DNA of 64,000 nucleotides from contig NZ_JFCB01000005.1 of assembly GCF_000725125.1 (NCBI RefSeq), forward strand, positions 124,001 to 188,000, written 5' to 3'. The notes below the pieces were generated by a model, which was not told the origin of the DNA, did not search any database, and was given only the letters and a program-made list of their open reading frames with translations. The position numbers and the translations under genes were made by a program. The DNA comes from Streptomyces toyocaensis. GTDB lineage: Bacteria; Actinomycetota; Actinomycetes; Streptomycetales; Streptomycetaceae. Positions within the stretch are counted from its first letter, which is position 1. Every line of letters begins with the position of its first letter. Positions 1 through 8,443 of the stretch are shown one piece after another.

Positions 1-651
1 CTGCTCACCGAGCGCCTCGGCGGCGTCCCCGTCGCCCTCGGCCACGACGTGCGCACCGGCGGGCTCGCCGAGGGCCGCATCGGGGCGGGCCGGGGCGCGG
101 ACCGTTTCCTGTTCGTGCCGCTGGGCACCGGCATCGCGGGCGCCATCGGCATCGACGGCCGGGTCGAGGCGGGCGCGCACGGCTTCGCCGGGGAGATCGG
201 GCACATCGTCGTACGGCCCGGGGGCGCCCCCTGTCCGTGCGGGCAGCGCGGCTGTCTCGAACGGTACGCGTCCGCCGCGGCGGTGAGCGAGGCGTGGGCG
301 GCCGCCTGCGGCGACGCGGGCGCGGACGCCGCGGACTGCGCGACCGCCGTGGAGTCCGGGGACACCCGGGCCCGTCAGGTGTGGCAGGAGGCGGTGGACG
401 CGCTCGCCGACGGGCTGGTCACCGCGCTCACCCTGCTGGACCCCCGCACGCTGATCATCGGTGGCGGGCTCGCCGAGGCGGGGGAAACGTTGTTCACACC
501 GCTGCGGGAGGCCGTCCGGCGGCGGGTCACCTTCCAGAAGCTGCCGTCCCTGGTCCCCGCCGCTCTCGGGGACACCGCCGGATGCCTGGGCGCGGGGCTC
601 CTCGCCTGGGATCTGATCGACACCACTGACCCCGCGGAGGTAACCGCCTGA
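1..651 (+). CDS. nagK: ROK-family sugar kinase, 5'-truncated by window edge (probable N-acetylglucosamine kinase)
   Basis: The reading frame is open from base 1, so the N-terminus lies outside the window. What remains is the C-terminal two thirds of a ROK (repressor/ORF/kinase) sugar kinase. The sequence LGTGIAGAIGIDG is the phosphate-binding glycine-rich segment, EIGHIVV follows it, and CPCGQRGCLERYAS is the CxCGxxGCxE zinc-binding signature of the family. The stop codon overlaps the start of nagA by one base, so the two are translationally coupled. That coupling supports phosphorylation of cytoplasmic N-acetylglucosamine, feeding the deacetylase encoded next. By synteny it corresponds to the S. 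coelicolor nagK-nagA pair. A glucokinase specificity cannot be excluded from sequence alone. Confidence 0.85.
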   Translation: MLTERLGGVPVALGHDVRTGGLAEGRIGAGRGADRFLFVPLGTGIAGAIGIDGRVEAGAHGFAGEIGHIVVRPGGAPCPCGQRGCLERYASAAAVSEAWAAACGDAGADAADCATAVESGDTRARQVWQEAVDALADGLVTALTLLDPRTLIIGGGLAEAGETLFTPLREAVRRRVTFQKLPSLVPAALGDTAGCLGAGLLAWDLIDTTDPAEVTA

Positions 652-1796
652 TGGCCCACACCAAGGTTCTCACCGGTGCCCGGGTGGTACTGCCCACCGG
701 GACCGTGGACGACGGCCGCCTGATCGTCGAGGGCACGCGGATCGCGGACACCGCTCCCGGCGGCGCCGAGACGGTCGACCTGTCCGGCCACTGGCTGGTC
801 CCCGGCTTCGTCGACATCCACAACCACGGAGGCGGAGGCGCGTCCTTCGCCGGCGGCACCGCCGAGGACGTCCTGCGGGGCGTGCGCACCCACCGCGTGC
901 ACGGCACCACCACCGTGGTCGCCTCCGCCGTCACCGGTGACCTGGACTTCCTCGCCCGGCACGCCGGGATGCTGGCCGAACTGGCCCAGCAGGGCGACAT
1001 CGCCGGCATCCACTTCGAGGGACCGTTCATCTCCCCGTGCCGCAAGGGCGCGCACGACGAGCAACTGCTGCGCGATCCCGACCCGGCCGAGGTCCGCAAG
1101 CTGCTCGACGCGGCGCACGGCCAGGCCCGGATGATGACGCTGGCCACGGAACTGCCGGGCGGACTGGACTCCGTACGGCTGCTCGCCGAGCACGGGGTGA
1201 TCGCGGCCGTGGGGCACACCGACGCGACGTACGAGCAGACGCTGGGGGCGATCGACGCGGGCGCGACCGTCGCCACCCACCTGTTCAACGCGATGCCCCC
1301 GCTCGGCCACCGCGCCCCGGGCCCGATCACCGCGCTGCTCGAGGACGAACGGGTCACCGTCGAGCTGATCAACGACGGTACGCACCTGCATCCGGCCGCG
1401 CTCCGGCTGGCCTTCCACCACGCCGGCCGGGAACGGGTCGCCTTCATCACCGACGCGATGGACGCGGCCGGTTTCGGCGACGGCCGCTACATGCTGGGCC
1501 CGATGGAGGTCGAGGTCGCGGACGGTGTGGCCCGGCTGGTGGAGGGCGGCTCGATCGCCGGTTCCACGCTCACCCTGGACCGCGCCTTCAAGCGGGCGGT
1601 GACGGTGGACGGGCTGCCCGTCGAGGACGTCGTCGCGGCGATCTCCGCCAACCCGGCGCGGCTCCTCGGCCTGTCCGACCGGATCGGCTCCCTGGAGCCC
1701 GGGAAGGACGCCGACCTGGTGGTGCTGGACGACGCGTTCGACCTGGTGGGCGTGATGCGCCGGGGAGAATGGGTGGTCGATCCCCAACTGGGCTGA
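651..1796 (+). CDS. nagA: N-acetylglucosamine-6-phosphate deacetylase
   Basis: A 381-residue amidohydrolase that removes the acetyl group from GlcNAc-6-phosphate to give glucosamine-6-phosphate and acetate in the cytoplasm. The metal-binding DIHNHGGGG motif (about residue 63), HFEGPFISP with its Glu ligand (about 121), GHTDAT (about 188), THLFNAMPP (about 210) and the catalytic Asp in FITDAMDAAG (about 264) are all present. The C-terminal strand GSLEPGKDADLVVLD is typical of the superfamily. Length is normal for NagA. It overlaps the upstream kinase by one base and so forms a kinase-deacetylase unit for amino-sugar and chitin breakdown products. Streptomyces nag genes are usually under the DasR repressor, but no such site is visible inside this window. 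Confidence 0.95.
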   Translation: MAHTKVLTGARVVLPTGTVDDGRLIVEGTRIADTAPGGAETVDLSGHWLVPGFVDIHNHGGGGASFAGGTAEDVLRGVRTHRVHGTTTVVASAVTGDLDFLARHAGMLAELAQQGDIAGIHFEGPFISPCRKGAHDEQLLRDPDPAEVRKLLDAAHGQARMMTLATELPGGLDSVRLLAEHGVIAAVGHTDATYEQTLGAIDAGATVATHLFNAMPPLGHRAPGPITALLEDERVTVELINDGTHLHPAALRLAFHHAGRERVAFITDAMDAAGFGDGRYMLGPMEVEVADGVARLVEGGSIAGSTLTLDRAFKRAVTVDGLPVEDVVAAISANPARLLGLSDRIGSLEPGKDADLVVLDDAFDLVGVMRRGEWVVDPQLG

Positions 1797-1913
1797 TCCG
1801 TCCCGCCGTCCGTGCACGGCGGCCGGTCCGGGGGGTGGGCCGACCGCCGTCCGTTTGGCATGATCGTGTCCCCGGGACACGGACATGAGCAGGCAAGAGG
1901 GGAGGCCGGCCCG

Positions 1914-2843
1914 GTGATCCTCACGGTCACGCTGAACACCGCGCTCGACATCACCTACCGCGTGCCGTCCCTGCGGCCGGGGGGCTCCCACCGGGTCTCC
2001 GAGGTGACGGAACGCCCCGGCGGCAAGGGCGTCAACGTGGCGCGGGTGCTCGCCGCCCTCGGCCACGAGGTGACGGTCACCGGCTTCTCGGGCGGTACGA
2101 CGGGACGCGTCCTGCGCGAGAAGCTCACCGAGGTACCGCACCTGACGGACGCGCTGGTCCCGGTCACCGGCACCACCCGGCGCACCATAGCCGTGGTCGA
2201 CGAGCGCTCCGGCGGCACCACCCAGCTCAACGAGCCCGGCCCGGCCGTCAGCCACGCCGAGTGGTCGGCGTTCCAGGAGGTGTACGAGGACCTGCTGTCC
2301 TCCGCCTCGGCGGTGGCCCTGTGCGGCAGCCTGCCCCCGGGTGTCCCGGTGGGCGCGTACGCGGGCCTGATCCGCACGGCGCGCGCGGCCGGGGTCCCGG
2401 CCCTGCTCGACACCAGCGGGGCGGCGCTGCGCCGCGGGGTGGCGGGCCGCCCCGACATCCTCAAGCCGAACGCCGAGGAGCTGGCCGAACTCACCGGCTC
2501 GCACGACCCCTTGCGCGCCACCCAGGACGCCCGCCGCCGGGGCGCGAGCACGGTGGTCGCCTCCCTGGGCCCGGACGGTCTCCTCGCGGCCACCCCGGAC
2601 TCCCTCTGGCGCGCCGCCCCTCCGGCCCGCCTCCGCGGCAACCCGACCGGCGCCGGCGACTCCGCGGTCGCCGGCCTCCTGGCGGCCCTGACCGCCCACG
2701 AGCCCTGGCCGGCCCGCCTGTCCCGAGCGGTCGCCCTGGCCTCGGCCACGGTCCTCTCCCCGGCGGCCGGCGAGTTCGACCGCACGGCCTACGAGGAGCT
2801 GCTGCCGGAGGTCACGGTGACCAGGGAAGCGCACGCGGCTTAG
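1914..2843 (+). CDS. PfkB-family hexose kinase (1-phosphofructokinase type)
   Basis: The protein (309 aa) starts at a GTG preceded by a purine-rich AGAGGGGAGG; an in-frame ATG about 100 bases upstream would add a low-quality leader that lies before the conserved VILTVTLNTALD start of the family. PfkB signatures are seen as GGKGVNVARVLAALGHEV (about residue 37) and NPTGAGDSAVAGLLAAL near residue 245, with the catalytic Asp in GAGDS. The protein should phosphorylate a sugar phosphate such as fructose-1-phosphate or tagatose-6-phosphate using ATP. It sits 117 bp after nagA on the same strand, so a link with amino-sugar or ketose catabolism is plausible. Exact substrate is not decided by the sequence. 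Confidence 0.88.
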   Translation: MILTVTLNTALDITYRVPSLRPGGSHRVSEVTERPGGKGVNVARVLAALGHEVTVTGFSGGTTGRVLREKLTEVPHLTDALVPVTGTTRRTIAVVDERSGGTTQLNEPGPAVSHAEWSAFQEVYEDLLSSASAVALCGSLPPGVPVGAYAGLIRTARAAGVPALLDTSGAALRRGVAGRPDILKPNAEELAELTGSHDPLRATQDARRRGASTVVASLGPDGLLAATPDSLWRAAPPARLRGNPTGAGDSAVAGLLAALTAHEPWPARLSRAVALASATVLSPAAGEFDRTAYEELLPEVTVTREAHAA

Positions 2844-3772
2844 GCGTTCGGCTCTGCTTGGATCCAGAACTGGTCGAGGTTGGCGTTGCACTGGTTGCCC
2901 TCGTTGCAGACGACCTCGATGGTGTTCGTGCCCTTGGTCAGGTTCACGTTGGCCCAGGTGGTCTGCCAGCCCTTTTCCCAGTCGCCCTTGGGCGTGCCGC
3001 CGAAGTTCTTCATGTTCAGCGGGCGGGTGGCCGGCTTGCCGTTGACCACCAGGGTCGCCGAGGCGTCCTCACCCGGGATGCCGTAGCGCGCATAGAACCG
3101 GTAGGTGCCGTCCTTCATGCCGTTGACGGTCCAGGTGACCTTCGCGCCCACCTTGTTGAAGCCGGCCACGTAGACGCCGCCGTCGGCCTTCGCGCCCTTG
3201 ATGTCGGAGGCCGTGACCGCTCCCCCGTCCAGGCGGAGCGCCTTCGCGTCGATGGTCGGCAGTTCGGCCTTCTCCTCCGGCTCACCGTCGCTCGCCGACG
3301 GGCTCGGTTCGGTGCTGCCCTGGGTCTGGGTCGGGGACGCGTCGGCCTGGTTGCCGCCCTTTTCGTCGTCGTCGCCGCCGATCATGGCCACGCTGATGCC
3401 GATCACGACCGCGGCGACCACCGCGATGGCACCGATCAGGAGTCCCTTGGTGTTCGGGCCGCGGCCCCGGCCGCCACCGCCGCCGTGCGGCGGCTGCGGG
3501 GAGTGGGCTGCCGGCGCTCCGCCGGGCAGCGTCTCCGGGGCGGCGTAGTGGGCGCTCGGCTGGCCGTAGGCGCCCTGCTGCGGCGGTGCCTGCGGAGCGG
3601 GGGCCTGCTGGCCGTACTGCCGGGTCCCGACCGGACGCACCCGGTTGACCGAGTTCGGATAGCCGTAGCCGCCGGACGGCGGCTGGGCCCCGTTGGCCTG
3701 CCCGTCGGCGTAGAGGTAGCCGAACGGGTCGTCGTCCTCGGGCGTGCTCGCGCCGTTGTTGCCGGGCGTCAT
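2840..3772 (-). CDS. Membrane-anchored protein with C-terminal carbohydrate-binding (CBM6/35-like) domain
   Basis: A 310-residue protein. Residues 1-120 are a low-complexity Gly/Pro/Gln/Tyr-rich cytoplasmic region. A single transmembrane helix (GLLIGAIAVVAAVVIGISVAMI, about 132-153) follows, then an acidic Ser/Thr/Pro linker, and from about 185 a beta-rich domain with AGFNKVGAKVTWTVNGMKDGTYRF and VNLTKGTNTIEVVCN, typical of CBM35/CBM6 folds that bind sugars outside the cell. No catalytic domain is present. The stop codon overlaps the end of the convergent kinase gene by 4 bases. It is likely a cell-surface lectin-like or wall-associated protein; function is inferred from the fold only. Confidence 0.75.
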   Translation of the reverse strand: MTPGNNGASTPEDDDPFGYLYADGQANGAQPPSGGYGYPNSVNRVRPVGTRQYGQQAPAPQAPPQQGAYGQPSAHYAAPETLPGGAPAAHSPQPPHGGGGGRGRGPNTKGLLIGAIAVVAAVVIGISVAMIGGDDDEKGGNQADASPTQTQGSTEPSPSASDGEPEEKAELPTIDAKALRLDGGAVTASDIKGAKADGGVYVAGFNKVGAKVTWTVNGMKDGTYRFYARYGIPGEDASATLVVNGKPATRPLNMKNFGGTPKGDWEKGWQTTWANVNLTKGTNTIEVVCNEGNQCNANLDQFWIQAEPNA

Positions 3773-3882
3773 CCCTTGGTGCTCCTAGCTGCGGATCGGG
3801 TGCGGTGTGGAGAAGGCGAGCCTACCCGCTCGCCGTGACCCGAATGGGTGGCCCCGACCACGTCAACTCGCTGACCTGCGCA

Positions 3883-5571
3883 TCATCCTGCGCGCCGGTG
3901 CTGTTTGGGACGAGATCGTTTCTCGACGTACATCCGTTCGTCAGCAGACTTCAGCACTTCGTCCGCGGTCATCCCGCAATGCGCCCACCCGATGCCGAAG
4001 CTGGCCCCGACCCGCACGGCCCGTCCCTCGGCCCGGATGGGCTGGATGATCTCGTTCCGCAGCCGTACGGCGAGGTCCTGGGCGTCGGCCCGGCCCAGCC
4101 CGTCGGCGAGGATCACGAACTCGTCGCCGCCGAGCCGGGCGACGGTGTCGCCGTCCCGTACGCCGTTGCCGAGGCGGCGGGCGACCTCGATGAGCACCGC
4201 GTCACCCGCGTTGTGCCCGAACCGGTCGTTGATCGACTTGAAGCCGTCGAGGTCGCAGAAGAGCACCGCGAGACCCTTGGTGCCGTCGTCGAACTCCGCG
4301 GCCGGCGCGATGGTGTGCACGTGGTGGTCGAAGCCCTCGTAGCCCTCGGCGCCCGGCGGGAAGTCGAAGTCGTGCCCCCGGTCGAAGACGGGCGGGCCGT
4401 AGGCGGCGTCGTAGGAGTCGAAGGACTCGAAGGGGTCCATGGAGGCGACATCGGCCGGGGGCACGCTCTGCGGCTGCTGCCGGCACAGCCGGGAGGACAG
4501 CCGGGCCCGCAGCTCGGCGGAGTTCGGCAGCCCGGTGAGCGAGTCGTGGGAGGCGCGGTGGGCGAGCTGGAGCTCGCGGCGCTTGCGCTCCTCGATGTCC
4601 TCGACGTGGGTGAGCAGGAAGCGGGGGCCGTCGGCGGCGTCGGCGACGACGGAGTTGCGCAGGGAGACCCAGACGTACGTCCCGTCGCGGCGGCCCAGGC
4701 GCAGCTCGGCCCGCCCGCCCTCGGCGGATGTGCGCAGCAGGGTGCCGATGTCCTCGGGGTGGACCAGGTCGGAGAAGGAGTAGCGGCGCATCGCGGAGGC
4801 GGGGCGGCCGAGCAGGCGGCACAGGGCGTCGTTCGTGCGCAGGATGCGGCCGTGCTGGTCGCCGCCCATCTCGGCGATGGCCATGCCGGAGGGCGCGTAC
4901 TCGAAGGCCTGCCGGAAGCTCTCCTCGCTGGCCCGCAGCGCCTGCTGGTCGCGCTCCAGGCGGACCAGGGCGCGCTGCATGTTGGAGCGCAGCCGGGCGT
5001 TGCTGATCGCGATGGCGGCCTGGAAGGCGTACATCTGCAGGGCCTCGCGGCCCCAGGCGCCGGGTCGCCGGCCGTTGCGCGGACGGTCCACGGACAGGAC
5101 GCCGACCAGTTCGCCGGAGGTGCCGCCGCCCTGCGGGCCGGGGGCGTACATCGGGGCGAAGAGCCGGTCGGCGGGGTGCCACTCGTCCTCGAAGCGGGGC
5201 GCGGGCCCGTCGGTGTACCACTGCGGGACGTCGTCGTCGTCGAGGACCCAGCCCTCGGTGTGCGGTATGAAGACCAGGTCGCCCCAGCGTTCGCCCATGC
5301 CGAGGCGGCGGTCCCAGGACTCGCGGGAGCCGGCCCGGCCGGTGATGAGGGCCTCGGCGGCGGAGTTCCCGGCCAGGGCGGCGACGACGAGATCACCGTC
5401 GGGGCGTACGAGATTGACGCACGCCAGCTCGTACCCGAGGGCGCCCACGACGCCGTCGGCGACCGTCTGCAACGTGTCCGCCAGGCTGCGTGCCGTGTTC
5501 ATGTCGGCCATGGCCTGGTGCAGTTGCCGCAGCGACGCAAGACGGACGTAGGGTTCCGACTCGGTCTCCAT
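3883..5571 (-). CDS. cdgB: Diguanylate cyclase with GAF, PAS/PAC and GGDEF domains
   Basis: A 562-residue cytoplasmic enzyme making cyclic di-GMP from two GTP. An N-terminal GAF-like domain spans about 22-195 and a PAS/PAC domain about 213-335 (ESFRQAFEYAPSGMAI, THVEDIEERKRRE). The GGDEF domain begins at HDSLTGLPN (about 342) and carries the intact active site GGDEF at 481-485. An RDGD sequence (472-475) lies exactly five residues before GGDEF, matching the inhibitory I-site RxxD. About 65 residues of acidic, aromatic-rich sequence are inserted between the start of the GGDEF domain and the LFCDLDGFK strand. Domain order and genomic position match S. coelicolor CdgB (SCO4281), a known BldD target affecting development. 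Confidence 0.88.
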   Translation of the reverse strand: METESEPYVRLASLRQLHQAMADMNTARSLADTLQTVADGVVGALGYELACVNLVRPDGDLVVAALAGNSAAEALITGRAGSRESWDRRLGMGERWGDLVFIPHTEGWVLDDDDVPQWYTDGPAPRFEDEWHPADRLFAPMYAPGPQGGGTSGELVGVLSVDRPRNGRRPGAWGREALQMYAFQAAIAISNARLRSNMQRALVRLERDQQALRASEESFRQAFEYAPSGMAIAEMGGDQHGRILRTNDALCRLLGRPASAMRRYSFSDLVHPEDIGTLLRTSAEGGRAELRLGRRDGTYVWVSLRNSVVADAADGPRFLLTHVEDIEERKRRELQLAHRASHDSLTGLPNSAELRARLSSRLCRQQPQSVPPADVASMDPFESFDSYDAAYGPPVFDRGHDFDFPPGAEGYEGFDHHVHTIAPAAEFDDGTKGLAVLFCDLDGFKSINDRFGHNAGDAVLIEVARRLGNGVRDGDTVARLGGDEFVILADGLGRADAQDLAVRLRNEIIQPIRAEGRAVRVGASFGIGWAHCGMTADEVLKSADERMYVEKRSRPKQHRRAG

Positions 5572-5887
5572 CCTCGCCCTCCCCCCGAGACCTCGGAGCG
5601 AATCAAGGGTTCTCTTCGGCGTATCGTCCTACCAGCTTCCCCGCCACTGAATCACAGCGCGCTGCCCACTCGGTACACAGGGTCAACAATTACCGCCCCA
5701 TGTGACTCAAGTCACAGCTAAACGTGAACAATTGCGTGGTCTTTCCGGGGTTTCCCGGCTTTCGCCGCACACGGCTTTTTCACGGGCTGTCGCGCGGGAC
5801 CCGGGCCCGGGTCGGGCGTTGGTCCTAGGTCCCGGCTCGGGCCAGGGCCCGATGCGGCGCCCGTGCGGCGGAGATTAGCGTTCGAGT
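5572..5887. promoter_or_regulatory. Divergent promoter region between cdgB and flavin reductase gene
   Basis: This 316-bp gap must hold the promoters of both divergent genes. A near-perfect palindrome TGTGACTCAAGTCACA lies at 5701-5716. It contains TnACnC and GTnAn half-sites like those of BldD, but the spacing is one base shorter than the consensus I remember, so BldD binding is only a suggestion. A second inverted repeat, GAGTGT-N5-ACACTC (5884-5900), overlaps the GTG start of the flavin reductase gene and could be an operator. Confidence 0.4.
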
Positions 5888-6472
5888 GTGCTGAACACTC
5901 CTGCCGCCCCGGCCACGATCACCGTTCCGCCCCCCGCCCGGCATGCTGAGGGGGTGAGCAACGACGAGTTCCGCGCAGCCATGTCCCGTCTGGCCGCCGG
6001 CGTGGTCCTGGTGACCGCGCAGGAGCCGCCGCTGGACCCGGACGACCCGGGAGCGCCGGCCGGCGAGGACGTGGGCATGACCGCGACCGCCTTCCTGTCG
6101 GTCAGCCTGGACCCGCCGCTGGTGCTGGTCAGCCTGCGCAACGGTTCCCGCATGGACGATCTGCTCGAGGAGCAGCCGGCGTGGGCGGTGTCCGTGCTCT
6201 CCGGGAGCCAGCGCCACATCGCGGGCCGCTTCGCGATGAAGGGCAGGGTCAGCGACCGCCTGCTGTTCGCGGACATCCCGTACCTGCGCGGCGAGTACAG
6301 CGGGGCCCCGCTGGTGGGCGGCGCGCTGGCGACCCTGGAGTGCCGCACCGAGCAGCGGGTGCCCGCCGGGGACCACACCCTGGTGATCGGCCGCGTCATG
6401 ACCGCCCGGGTACCGAGCTCGGAGGGCGGTCCGCTGACGTATTTCCGTGGACGTTACCGGCAGTTGGGCTGA
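5888..6472 (+). CDS. Flavin reductase-like domain protein
   Basis: Up to 194 residues with the flavin reductase-like (FMN-binding split-barrel) fold: FRAAMSRLAAGVVLVTA, GMTATAFLSVSLDPPLVLVSL (FMN-binding strands and loop), then ERTEQ-type barrel strands to TYFRGRYRQLG at the C-terminus. Such proteins reduce free FMN/FAD with NAD(P)H for partner monooxygenases or act alone. Two starts are possible: the GTG at 5888 used here or the GTG at 5954, which begins directly before the conserved domain but has a purine run only 2-3 bases away. No partner oxygenase is adjacent, so the physiological electron acceptor is unknown. Confidence 0.85.
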   Translation: MLNTPAAPATITVPPPARHAEGVSNDEFRAAMSRLAAGVVLVTAQEPPLDPDDPGAPAGEDVGMTATAFLSVSLDPPLVLVSLRNGSRMDDLLEEQPAWAVSVLSGSQRHIAGRFAMKGRVSDRLLFADIPYLRGEYSGAPLVGGALATLECRTEQRVPAGDHTLVIGRVMTARVPSSEGGPLTYFRGRYRQLG

Positions 6473-6546
6473 ACGCCGGACGGCATTTCCTCTCCGGCCG
6501 CGAAATCCCTTTTACGTCACGGGATTTCCCCGCCTAGGGTGCCCGC

Positions 6547-7017
6547 GTGACGACGACCACGGCTCCGCGCCTCGAAGAGATCACCGCCGGGAACCTGAAG
6601 GCCGCCCTCGGCATACGGGTACGCCCCGACCAGGAATTCGCCGTCGAGCCGGTGGCGGACTCCCTCGCCGAGGCCTACGTCCGCCCCGGCACCGCCTGGC
6701 CCCGGCTGATCATGGACGGTGACCGCGCGGTCGGTTTCCTGATGGCCTTCCTCGACATCGACTGGCACGACGACGGCAGCGCCATCCGCTCCGGACTGTG
6801 GCGGCTGAACATCGCGGCGGAGGAGCAGGGCAAGGGCTACGGAAGCTTCGCGGTGCGGTCGGTGGCCGCGGAACTGCGCCGCCGCGGCACCAAGGAGCTC
6901 TACGTCACCTGGCATCCCGGCGACAACGGCCCCGAGGACTTCTACCTGGGCCTGGGCTTCCGCAAGAACGGCGAACTCGCCGAGGGCGAGACGGTGGGCG
7001 TCCTGCCCCTGGACTAG
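6547..7017 (+). CDS. GNAT-family N-acetyltransferase
   Basis: A 156-residue GCN5-related acetyltransferase starting at GTG. The acetyl-CoA pyrophosphate loop is seen as EEQGKGYGSFAV (about residues 96-107), preceded by the beta-4 strand GLWRLNIAA and followed by LYVTWHPGDNGPEDFYLGLGF, the motif-B region. Overall pattern resembles the spermine/spermidine acetyltransferase (BltD/PaiA-like) branch, so a small amine is a reasonable but unproven substrate. It stands alone between a flavin reductase gene and a convergent arfB-like gene. Confidence 0.82.
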   Translation: MTTTTAPRLEEITAGNLKAALGIRVRPDQEFAVEPVADSLAEAYVRPGTAWPRLIMDGDRAVGFLMAFLDIDWHDDGSAIRSGLWRLNIAAEEQGKGYGSFAVRSVAAELRRRGTKELYVTWHPGDNGPEDFYLGLGFRKNGELAEGETVGVLPLD

Positions 7018-7143
7018 CCACGGAAGCACCGCCCCCGAAGGGGCGCGGGAAAGTGCGCGACCACCCACACCGGACCCGCGGGCCCAGACGGAACCCCGGG
7101 GCCGGGGCCCGGGGCGGGGTGCGCCCGGGGAGGGGAACCGAGG

Positions 7144-7572
7144 TCAGCCCCAGTCCCGCGCGGAGCGCCCCCGCTTCGTCTCGGAGCGCTGCTTCTTCTC
7201 CCGCAGCCGCCGCTCGTTGATGCCCCGCGGGATGCGCGTCGGCCGCCGCGGCTTCGGCGGGGGCGCGGTCGCCTCCGCGAGCAGCGCCGCCAGCCGCACC
7301 GCGGCGGTCTCACGGTTGCGCCACTGCGAGCGGTACTCCGAGGCGCGAACAGTGATCACCCCGTCGGTCAGCCGTCCGGCCAGCCGTTCGAGCGCCCGCT
7401 GCTTCCACACCTCGGGCAGCGCCTCGGTGCGGGCGAGGTCGAAGCGCAGTTCGACCTGGGAGTCGCTGGTGTTCACATGCTGCCCACCGGGCCCGGACGA
7501 CCGCGAGAAACGCCACATGAGCTCCGCCTCGGGCAGGGCGACGGAACCGCGGATGGGATAGGGACCGGACAT
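7144..7572 (-). CDS. arfB: Peptidyl-tRNA hydrolase ArfB (ribosome rescue)
   Basis: A 142-residue class-I release-factor-like protein with the catalytic GGQ motif in RSSGPGGQHVNTSDSQVELR (about residues 26-45). It ends in a basic tail (KPRRPTRIPRGINERRLREKKQRSETKRGRSARDWG) of the kind that enters the empty mRNA channel of stalled ribosomes. It lacks the codon-recognition domains of true RF1/RF2, as expected for ArfB/YaeJ. Its role is to hydrolyse peptidyl-tRNA on nonstop ribosomes, backing up tmRNA. Length is normal for the family. Confidence 0.9.
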   Translation of the reverse strand: MSGPYPIRGSVALPEAELMWRFSRSSGPGGQHVNTSDSQVELRFDLARTEALPEVWKQRALERLAGRLTDGVITVRASEYRSQWRNRETAAVRLAALLAEATAPPPKPRRPTRIPRGINERRLREKKQRSETKRGRSARDWG

Positions 7573-7750
7573 GCCGTACAGGTTCCCGCGTCCGACGGGG
7601 TCACGTCATCCGAATAACCGGTTCCGGAGGATGCCGCGCAACCCGGGTAAAGAAAGTAAAGCGAGCTGGAACCTCGCGCACCCCTCTCCGCGTTCAAGGT
7701 GGTAGCTGTAGCTTCTAGCCGTACGTAAACGAGGGAAGGGACTCCCAACA

Positions 7751-8326
7751 ATGGCTGTAAGCCTGTCCAAGGGTGGCAACGTCTCGCTCACCAAGGAGGC
7801 TCCGGGCCTGACCGCCGTCACCGTGGGCCTCGGCTGGGACGTCCGCACCACCACCGGCACGGACTTCGACCTCGACGCCTCGGCGATCGCGGTCAACACG
7901 CAGGGCAAGGTCTACTCGGACGCCCACTTCGTGTTCTTCAACAACAAGCAGACCCCGGACAACTCCATCGTCCACACCGGTGACAACCGCACGGGTGAGG
8001 GCGCCGGCGACGACGAGGCGATCAACGTCAACCTGGCCGCGCTCCCGGCCGACATCGACAAGATCGTCTTCCCGGTCTCGATCTACGACGCCGAGAACCG
8101 CTCGCAGAACTTCGGCCAGGTGCGCAACGCCTACATCCGCATCGTCAACCAGGCCGGCGGCGCCGAGATCGCCCGCTACGACCTGTCGGAGGACGCGGCC
8201 ACCGAGACGGCCATGGTCTTCGGCGAGCTGTACCGCAACGGCGCGGAGTGGAAGTTCCGCGCGGTCGGCCAGGGCTACGCCTCGGGCCTGGTGGGCATCG
8301 CCCAGGACTTCGGCGTGAACGTCTGA
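7751..8326 (+). CDS. TerD-family calcium-binding stress protein
   Basis: A 191-residue TerD domain protein. The family hallmarks are [20 protein letters not shown] (about residues 26-45) and [15 protein letters not shown] (about 76-90), which together supply the aspartate and glutamate ligands for Ca2+. The pattern continues to the C-terminal [19 protein letters not shown]. Streptomyces carries several such paralogues implicated in tellurite response, calcium homeostasis and development. A well-placed purine-rich GAGGGAAGG precedes the ATG. It is monocistronic, unlike the ter operons of enterobacteria. A GC-rich imperfect hairpin follows the stop (around 8345-8395). Confidence 0.93.
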   Translation: MAVSLSKGGNVSLTKEAPGLTAVTVGLGWDVRTTTGTDFDLDASAIAVNTQGKVYSDAHFVFFNNKQTPDNSIVHTGDNRTGEGAGDDEAINVNLAALPADIDKIVFPVSIYDAENRSQNFGQVRNAYIRIVNQAGGAEIARYDLSEDAATETAMVFGELYRNGAEWKFRAVGQGYASGLVGIAQDFGVNV

Positions 8327-8443
8327 CGGACACCGTCTCCGTGACGAAGGCCCCCGGCCCGGCCTCCCGCCCGGCCGGGGGCTCCGGCGCGCACCGGGGC
8401 CTTCCGGAGGCGGGCGGCGCGTTCTCCGCGTTACGTTGCCCCC

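Noticed and set aside
375..2891. A very long open frame on the minus strand (838 codons) under nagK, nagA and pfkB-like genes
   Set aside because: It mirrors the high third-position GC of the real plus-strand genes; its Arg/Gly/Ala-rich product has no domain.
5701..5716. A BldD box as a firm feature
   Set aside because: Half-sites are BldD-like, but the spacing is one base short of the consensus; kept only as a palindrome.
3805..5721. A 638-codon plus-strand frame opposite cdgB
   Set aside because: An antisense shadow of the GC-rich cdgB gene; GGDEF, PAS and GAF motifs are on the minus strand.
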